A stretch of 64,000 nucleotides of DNA from Phlegmacium glaucopus (Eukaryota; Basidiomycota; Agaricomycetes; Agaricales; Cortinariaceae), in the NCBI GenBank assembly GCA_015039465.1, contig MU130575.1, positions 1 through 64,000 of the forward strand. Direction: 5' to 3'. The position numbers and the translations under genes are program-made. Every line of letters begins with the position of its first letter. The stretch's first letter is position 1. The notes beneath the pieces were generated by a model that was given only the letters and a program-made list of their open reading frames with translations, had not been told where the DNA came from and did no database searches. This document shows positions 57,902 to 64,000 of the stretch, piece after piece.

Positions 57902-57983
57902 TATTGTGGCAGCGGTTAACCCCTACTAGCCCTGCCCAAATACGGCCAAAGTCGAAAGACATCTTGCACTTTCACCATCAATA
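57902..57983. promoter_or_regulatory. Shared 82-bp promoter of MLH1 and CBS-domain gene
   Basis: Only 82 bp separate the divergent start codons. No TATA box is seen. The CBS gene's 5' UTR is AT-poor with a CACTTTCACC stretch just before its ATG. Confidence 0.55.
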
Positions 57984-58685
57984 ATGGCTACAGCAACAGC
58001 TTCAATTAGCAGCACGTCCCAACATCTACCATCGGATGGATATCGCGGAGCAGTCGTCGAAGCGAGTTTATCTAAATCTTCACAATCGTCTTTTTGACCC
58101 TTGATCCGATTCCAGGACTTGCAATTACCACCAGCATTCTCGATATCTGCAAATGAAGCCATAGCTCGAGCAGTAGAGCTTGCATACGAACGCGACTTCT
58201 CACACATCCCGTCCGTAGGATCTTCAACCTCGATGTAATTCCAGATCATTAAAATAGGCGCCCTTAGTGTCTTGAACCGAAGGAGGCGACCGCTGGGCTA
58301 CGTTGATGTCGCTAAACTCAAAGAAAAATGGGAGGCAGGCCAGGCTAATCCTGTGTGTATCATTCTTTGTCTTTTACTATGTAACTGCAATTTTTTTTAG
58401 GATGATAAAGTTAGCCAATATATGACAAAGTTCAACAGAACTTCCTCAGAACCCTACACCACCATTACGCCGCTTTCGCCGTTATCTGAACTGGAAGATT
58501 TTCTCAAGACCAACATCTTCGCACTAGGTACCGTGCTTTTGTTATTTGTAGTTCCAATATGCTAACATCACTTATTAACGAACGCAAATCTATTAGTCAC
58601 GGACCAAAACCGTAAATTCGTACTTGCAGTTGCAACTTCACAAGATCTCGAGAACTTTGTTAAGCGCCGGGGGATTATTCCATGA
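57984..58685 (+). CDS. CBS-domain protein
   Basis: Small protein built from a CBS (Bateman) pair, about 157 residues, five short exons. MATATASISSTSQHLPSDGY leads into RGAVVE, then DLQLPPAFSISANEAIARAV, ELAYERDFSHIP, then VLNRRRRPLGYVDVAKLKEK; the second half is YTTITPLSPLSELEDFL and FVLAVATSQDLENFVKRRG. CBS pairs usually sense adenosine nucleotides, but no catalytic domain is attached here. Restoring RGAVVEDLQLPP requires an intron with donor GCGAGT, a GC-AG intron. The ortholog class is a small fungal CBS protein of unassigned role. It converges on the receptor-like gene. Confidence 0.8.
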
Positions 58686-58850
58686 TCGATCAGAGAAGCA
58701 AGAGGCCCATTTGTCCATGTACATCTTTCCTATATCTGTGTAACATTCCACTTGTTTTCTTTACTCAAATCTCGGTACTTCGACCAACTAGAGGTCGAAT
58801 GTTCTATTGCGAACAATTGTTATACACAAGTTTGGCTACTTGAAAATATA

Positions 58851-60655
58851 TTAACTCTTTAGCTCTCGCCAAGGTATTAGATTCCGCATCACAGCCGGAA
58901 GATGCCCTGAAGAAGAATGATGAAATCCATGAAAATTGTAGAAAATACAAAATGAAGCATACCAAAGACCACAACTGGACCCCATGCTGCCAGCAGCAAA
59001 GCAATATGTTGTGTTCCCAACGGCGTAGGAGTAGAACGATGAGTCGCTACATCGATTACGGTTGAAATGCATGCAAGAAATTGAACAGAAACAAAAGCAC
59101 TAAAAGATGGAACGTCAGTCAAGCTAATTGCAAGAACCGAAAAAAGGTAACTCACACTTGAAATATTATAATTCTCCACACAGCAGGTGCGAGATTAGGC
59201 GTCTGCCGCGGTTTCGAATGGAACCCTATACGCAACCAAACAAGGCCAGATTAGGATAATCCCATCAAAAATAAAAATGATATTATTTACCAGTATGGGA
59301 TCCTTCGGTCATGGTAAGATCCCCTCTTGAATATTCAAAATCTGAATCTATAGCGCCTTTATCAGGCGTCCATTCTTTGCTCTTCACAGCAAGGTCGATA
59401 CGATCTCTAGGGATCTCTGAGAAGGTTGTACTTGGTTGTCTCCTATTACCATGGATCTCCACCTGCTGACTGTCAGGTTGCTCGGTTGGTCGATCATCCT
59501 CGCCAGTTGTAAAGGTAATCACGCGGCCTGGACTTGCGAACGACATCGATACGGTCGAATCACGATCATCAATCTCAATTTCTTGAGCAGGATATAGAGA
59601 AGATTCACGATGCTCCCTAATCGCCTTGAAAGGAAGATGGAACTGTTGAGAGGCTAATTCAGGACTCGAGATCGCTGGTACAATCTGTTCCCGACGCTGT
59701 GGGTCGGCGAGAACATGCGCCGTTGATGTGGTACAAGTCAAGTTTTGAAGCTCTGCCTTTCGAGAGACCCTTCCAATTTGTGAGAATCCATTGACACTGT
59801 CGGAGCGCGATCGTTGGAGATGCCGGTATGTCTTGTATACAATGCGGACGGATTTTATGGAGAGGTATAGTGACGGTAAGCCAAGTACAAATGGGAGACC
59901 GGCGTAACTCAAGAAGCGAACCCTGCCAATCGATGTGAGCGATTAAAATGTAGACAGTGCAAGAATATTATTACCATTCAGGATTTGAAGAGTCGCAGTG
60001 GAGGTCGTCTGAAGGGCGCACTGAATCAAATTTGAAGATGAAAACGGTGTGGATAATGGTGGCAACAACTGGGAAAACGACTGTCGGATAAAGATAGCCG
60101 GCACGCCATTTCAGACTCCTATAAACTAGTTAATACATATACCAAGGGTCAGTATAATTGGCCTACCGCCCGCCGTCTGCCCATGTTTTAGGCTTCAATA
60201 CAGCAATACTTGTTGCAAAAGAGATGGCCCCTGCGGCGCCCGTCATCATGTACGCGCCCACAGAGATAAAGATAGTCTGCGCTATCATTAGGACATTAGC
60301 CAGAAAACTCGACCCTTCATGATAACAAGACAAACCAATGCAGAAAGATCTAGGCATGAGAAATGGATCCATTTTATAGATCATACCTGCGAGTACAGAT
60401 GAGCAATGGTTTGATTGAAAAGAAAGGGGGACGCACCAAGACAGAATATCAATTGCAATACTGTATTCCCTATAGAGTACATCATAGGAGCCCAATGTTG
60501 ACCAACAACGCGTCCAAAAGCGTACATAACGGGCCATGAGCAGAGCAAACCTGTGAAGAAAAAGAAGTTAATTGAGGAATTGACAATGAAGGGATTTATG
60601 ACATACCAGTAGAGGACGCGACGAAGAAAAACACTTTGACCCCAAAGGCAATCAT
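58851..60655 (-). CDS. Seven-helix receptor-like membrane protein
   Basis: Putative fungal GPCR-type membrane protein. The model starts at ATG 60655 and has at least seven short introns. Hydrophobic segments: FGVKVFFFVASSTG..LLCSWPVMYAFG, MMYSIGNTVLQLIFCLGASPF, FLANVLMIAQTIFISVGAYM with MTGAAGAISFATSIAVL, YLYPTVVFPVVATIIHTVFIF, FLSYAGLPFVLGLPSLYLSI, AFVSVQFLACISTVIDVA and HIALLLAAWGPVVVFG. The long polar loop between helices 5 and 6 (about 200 residues, Ser/Arg-rich) resembles the third cytosolic loop of fungal receptors. The ligand is not inferable and the STE3 pheromone-receptor pattern is absent. The C-terminus is short and basic (HLPAVMRNLIPWRELKS) after the last splice. Confidence 0.72.
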
Positions 60656-61623
60656 ATTCTTGAAACGATTGCACTCTCGACTGCCTTCCCTGGTCGCAAA
60701 CCTGGAAGAGCCAAAGATCACTCCAACTTTGTGCCGCAAATATTGTTTTTGAATATATCTTCCCCTATTGTCCGTTCTCACGGTAACCACAGATCTAAAA
60801 TCGTAACCCTATTATAATTATGTAGTCCATGTGTTCGCATCTGCTGCCACAAGTTTGGAGCCCTAATCTCAAAACACACTGCGCAAAAAAGTTACTAGCG
60901 CACAAGAAGAGAACCGACCACCGCACATTATTATATGAGTGGCGGCCGAGATGCTGCTTATGTAGTAGACTAGTAGGGGGGTTGTATGTAAGTTTCGAAT
61001 TGCCCTGCTTTCCCGAAGATATCGCGTCATTGGGAGTATATTGGATGAACGTAAAGACCTGTCGCGGCGACATTGTCGCCCCGAATTCGCTTAAGCCCAT
61101 ATTGACAAAGTTTAGAGTCCTGGTGGATCGACACTGAACAACCGACAAGCCATCGAACATGAAACCAGTTGTGGAGTGGGATTACTTAACTCGCGTGTCC
61201 TCGCGCACATTGTGTGATTTTGAAGGATTTCCCAACTGGTTTCCACGGAGACCCTGAGACAGTATCAAGACAGTAGATAAAGTATGTATCCAATAATATC
61301 TTGAAAGTTGAGTATTTATATTCAGTGTGGTCACACCCGGCCTGAGACCTCCTGAGACGCCTGAACGTTTGATCAAGCTCAAGCTCAAGTCGATCCCAAA
61401 TCTTGAAGTATGTCAAGATGTTGAACTGTTGGCTCCGTTTGAGATATCGATCTTTACAATAAGGTTAGGGACTTGATAGTGGCTTGATTGCTCTATACTA
61501 ATACATTGTGGACAAGCAGAGACAAGCAGCCTGTGCTAGCCTGCGCTATGATAAACTTTTTATATGCAAGCTAAAACTATGATGAACGTGCAGATCTCTC
61601 CGCATATAATACCCGACTCTAAT
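60656..61623. other. Intergenic between receptor-like and MYND genes
   Basis: Promoter of the receptor-like gene and 3' flank of the MYND gene. Contains AGACAAGCAG direct repeats near 61,515-61,530. No supported coding sequence. Confidence 0.45.
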
Positions 61624-64000
61624 TCACGTGTTGCAAGCTTTCTTGTGGTCAACCCAATGCGATTTTTGACAATTGCTGTCGCAGTATCTATCAAAAGAAA
61701 GTCAGGGGTTAGAATTTTCTACCGTAAAAAAATCTCTAATGTCCTTTTTTTACCTCGTCTTAGAACATCCGCTGCCTGAGAAGAATATGAATATGTCAGC
61801 ACAAATCTAATCCTTAGCAACCAACACCCACATTTCCTTAATATAGCTGATGGGTTACCGCACCAGGAGCACCTATATAGCGTGACGTGCTCAAAATTAA
61901 TTTTCAGCTTTTCCTCCGAGTCGGAACCGCAACGAAGGGCCGGCTCGATAGTACCGTCCTCCAAGTGCATATCGTTCAACCAAGTCTCCAGGTCATCTTC
62001 CAACTTCTCATGATCCACTATCGGCGCATTCTTAGCCTTCGCTTTATCCAACTCGAGATAAACGTTCGAAAACTCCTGGACAGCAGCTGAATAATGCTTG
62101 ACCACCGTTTGTTGAGCCAGACGAAGAGTGGTTTTAGGAGGAGTGATACCAGTGAACTCGCTAAATTGATCAGCGAACCCAAGTTTAGTTATGGCGTCCT
62201 GGGTCCGTGGGGCGTAATAAAGAATGAGTAATCAAGACAATGAAACACTCAATTACAATACATGAAAAACCCACCCGTAATTCACGTAAATCCGGACCCA
62301 GGTTATCTTTGATGGCCACTGATAGTAAGATAAACCAATAAGACACATTTTTCATATGTCTGTTATCAGGTGGGGCTTGCTCCGTATAGGTCTTCGCATC
62401 CTCCAAAGCACTCATCAAAAACGCGATCCCTTCCTCCCATTTACTATTACCCGCATCAGGTGCATCCTGTAATATCTTTATCCCCATGTCGCCAGCATGC
62501 TCAACCGCCCGTTGCATCATCTGGAATTTGACGAACGCCGTAATCGTTTTGCATTTCATACCCTGCTTGGCAGCCCTCAACCCTTGCACATTGTCCGCCG
62601 ATAACGTGAGCGCGTAGTAGAAATAAGCTTGTTTGGGGTTTCGTTGCAGTGACTTCTTCGCTAAGCCTATAGCTTCTGGAAGACGTTGTTTCATCACGAG
62701 ATATTTGATGTCCAAGATATCCGCCAGATCCAGCTCATCGGGTTTATTCTTCTCCCTAATAACACGAGCACAAACCGGCAGCGACTCTGCGTATGTCTTA
62801 AAAGGCAGGCCCATATCATTAACAGACCTCTCCTTGGTAACAGGATCCTCGACCTCGAACATCCCATCCGCAATCGAGAACTCCGTCTTCAAGATTAACG
62901 CAGCGAGTTTCAATCCAAGCGAATACAAGTTCCTGTCTTGCGCGCATACCATCATGGCATTCTGAAAATCTTTCGAACAGTTGAGCGTCATATAAATCTC
63001 GCATCGAGTCGGTCCATAGTTCATCATGATATCTCCCAAATGTGATGGTACGCCTCTCATCAGTGCACTCAAGAATCGGTTAGGATCAAGCATTCGTTGG
63101 TCATCCTCTGCTTCCAGGCGATGTAGACGTATAATCCCGCCAAGACATACACACCGGCAGACCCAGTCCTGGCTCCTCAACCCCGCGACCAAAAATTGTA
63201 TAGCAGCAGGGTACGCCTTGAACGCATTTGCACAATGCGTGGTGGCCATTGCCACGACTTCCAGTCCATGCTCGATAATAGCCCGTGGACGCCTATACGG
63301 TTTCTTCACGGTTTCTATCACAGTCTTCAGGATATCGGCAATATCGAGCGTCTTCAAGATCTTTGGATTAGCAGGTGTCACTCCTTCGACAACGCTAGTC
63401 ACGGAATGGCCAATTGTGGTGACACCGAGTTCAGCAACCTTGGGATCATCAGGGAAGTCTCGGATGAGTTTCGTCAAGACGTTGGCTTGTTTGGCAATTT
63501 CCATGCGGACTGGGGCTCCTCCATGATGGGTAACAGTCACCAGCGCACGCAGGGCTAGATGACGGGTGGAATCGATGTTAAGAAGCGGCATCAAATTTTC
63601 CAAGAGACCTACATAGAAAGTGTAAATGAGAAATTGATTAAAAGGACCAAAGAGCCTTCGGAACATACCTTTATCAAAAAGCTTGTTGCGCAAGATCGAA
63701 TCGACGCACATTTTGGTGTAGAGACCGATGATGCCACCTCGGATCTTTTCATTGTTCGGATTGGCTTGATACACCTTGTCAATGCGCCTATAGATGCCTT
63801 CGAAGTTTGCATGAATCTTTTTGAGGCCACTGCGAGAAGTCAGATCTAAAAAGGAGTGAAAAAAATAAATTGATACATAAAAAAAGAGAGGATGGCATAG
63901 ATTTTGTTACCAGGGAGATCAAAGTAATTGCAAAGGATGGCAACTATAACATGCCATCCTTCTGCATTATCAATTTCGACGATATAGGATGTAGTGGTAG
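61624..64000 (-). CDS. MYND-finger protein with helical repeats (5' partial)
   Basis: C-terminal portion of a gene whose start lies beyond the window. The body is helical and armadillo/TPR-like (SRSGLKKIHANFEGIYRRID, STRHLALRALVTVTHHGG, QDWVCRCVCLGGIIRLHRLE, then SLQRNPKQAYFYYALTLSAD). The tail is a MYND zinc finger spread over three exons: CSWCGNPSAILRK, then CSGCSKTR, then YCDSNCQKSHWVDHKKACNT. The full Cys/His pattern (C-x2-C ... C-x2-C ... YC-x3-C ... H-x-x-x-x ... C) is present. A 60-bp intron near 63,610-63,667 has no stop and could be read through. MYND fingers bind Pro-rich partners; the partner here is unknown. Found in many agaricomycete genomes. Confidence 0.85.

Noticed and set aside
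58889..59179. Alternative C-terminus of the receptor-like protein reading into FSTIFMDFIILLQGIF
   Set aside because: A GTATGC...TTCAG intron removes this stretch and gives a basic tail typical of receptors; the read-through version would add an extra helix.
58851..60655. STE3-type pheromone receptor
   Set aside because: The characteristic N-terminal and loop signatures of STE3 are absent; only the seven-helix layout and long third loop are shared with receptors in general.
60829..61137. Plus-strand frame upstream of the receptor-like gene
   Set aside because: No domain, signal peptide or splice pattern; lies within an intergenic region with its opposite strand equally open.

Overview
The window is nuclear DNA of a filamentous basidiomycete, most likely an agaricomycete. 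The gene-rich parts carry many short introns (about 45-70 bp, GT-AG with CTNAC-type branch sites), genes are tightly packed, and several head-to-head pairs are under 100 bp apart. A chromodomain Ty3/gypsy retrotransposon and many TA-flanked inverted-repeat elements are also present. No tool could be run; species and families are judged from reading the sequence.

Bases 1-12,000 are a nested repeat island. A decayed chromodomain retrotransposon (LTRs at 1066-1460 and 3265-3654) has its two LTRs in opposite orientation but still flanked by the same 5-bp target duplication. Its 5' part (gag, start of protease) is on the plus strand, and the rest of pol is on the minus strand up to about 8124. Both breakpoints sit exactly at the end of a second, TA-flanked element (8125-9459), which suggests insertion into the protease gene followed by an inversion. 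A solo LTR of another family (7137-7716, TSD GCTAC) and an AT-rich insert (about 4796-5118) lie inside pol. Next come a 924-bp near-perfect hairpin (9762-10685) and several word-iterated low-complexity blocks.

Bases 12,300-20,731 are conserved genes: snurportin-1 (-), the cytosolic Fe-S assembly WD40 protein CIA1 (+), histidinol-phosphate aminotransferase (+), a secreted S1/P1 nuclease (-) and a DUF676-like alpha/beta hydrolase (+).

Bases 20,732-32,100 are a duplicated accessory region. Two paralogous multi-pass membrane proteins of unknown function (22,330-24,100 and 30,188-32,020) lie in the same orientation, with related upstream DNA. Between them is an inverted, truncated copy of the neighbouring hydrolase gene, and at least four inverted-repeat elements, one of them a loopless 206-bp palindrome.

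Bases 32,100-64,000 are mostly housekeeping. In order: one or two minus-strand loci I could not model, a small unknown protein and a Pro/Gln-rich protein (divergent pair), B-type cyclin, mitochondrial uS15, the proteasome subunit RPN1, the Furry/Tao3/Mor2 morphogenesis scaffold, MLH1 and a CBS-domain protein (divergent pair), a seven-helix receptor-like protein, and a MYND-finger protein whose 5' end lies beyond the window. I see no bacterial-type operons, CRISPR arrays or rRNA.
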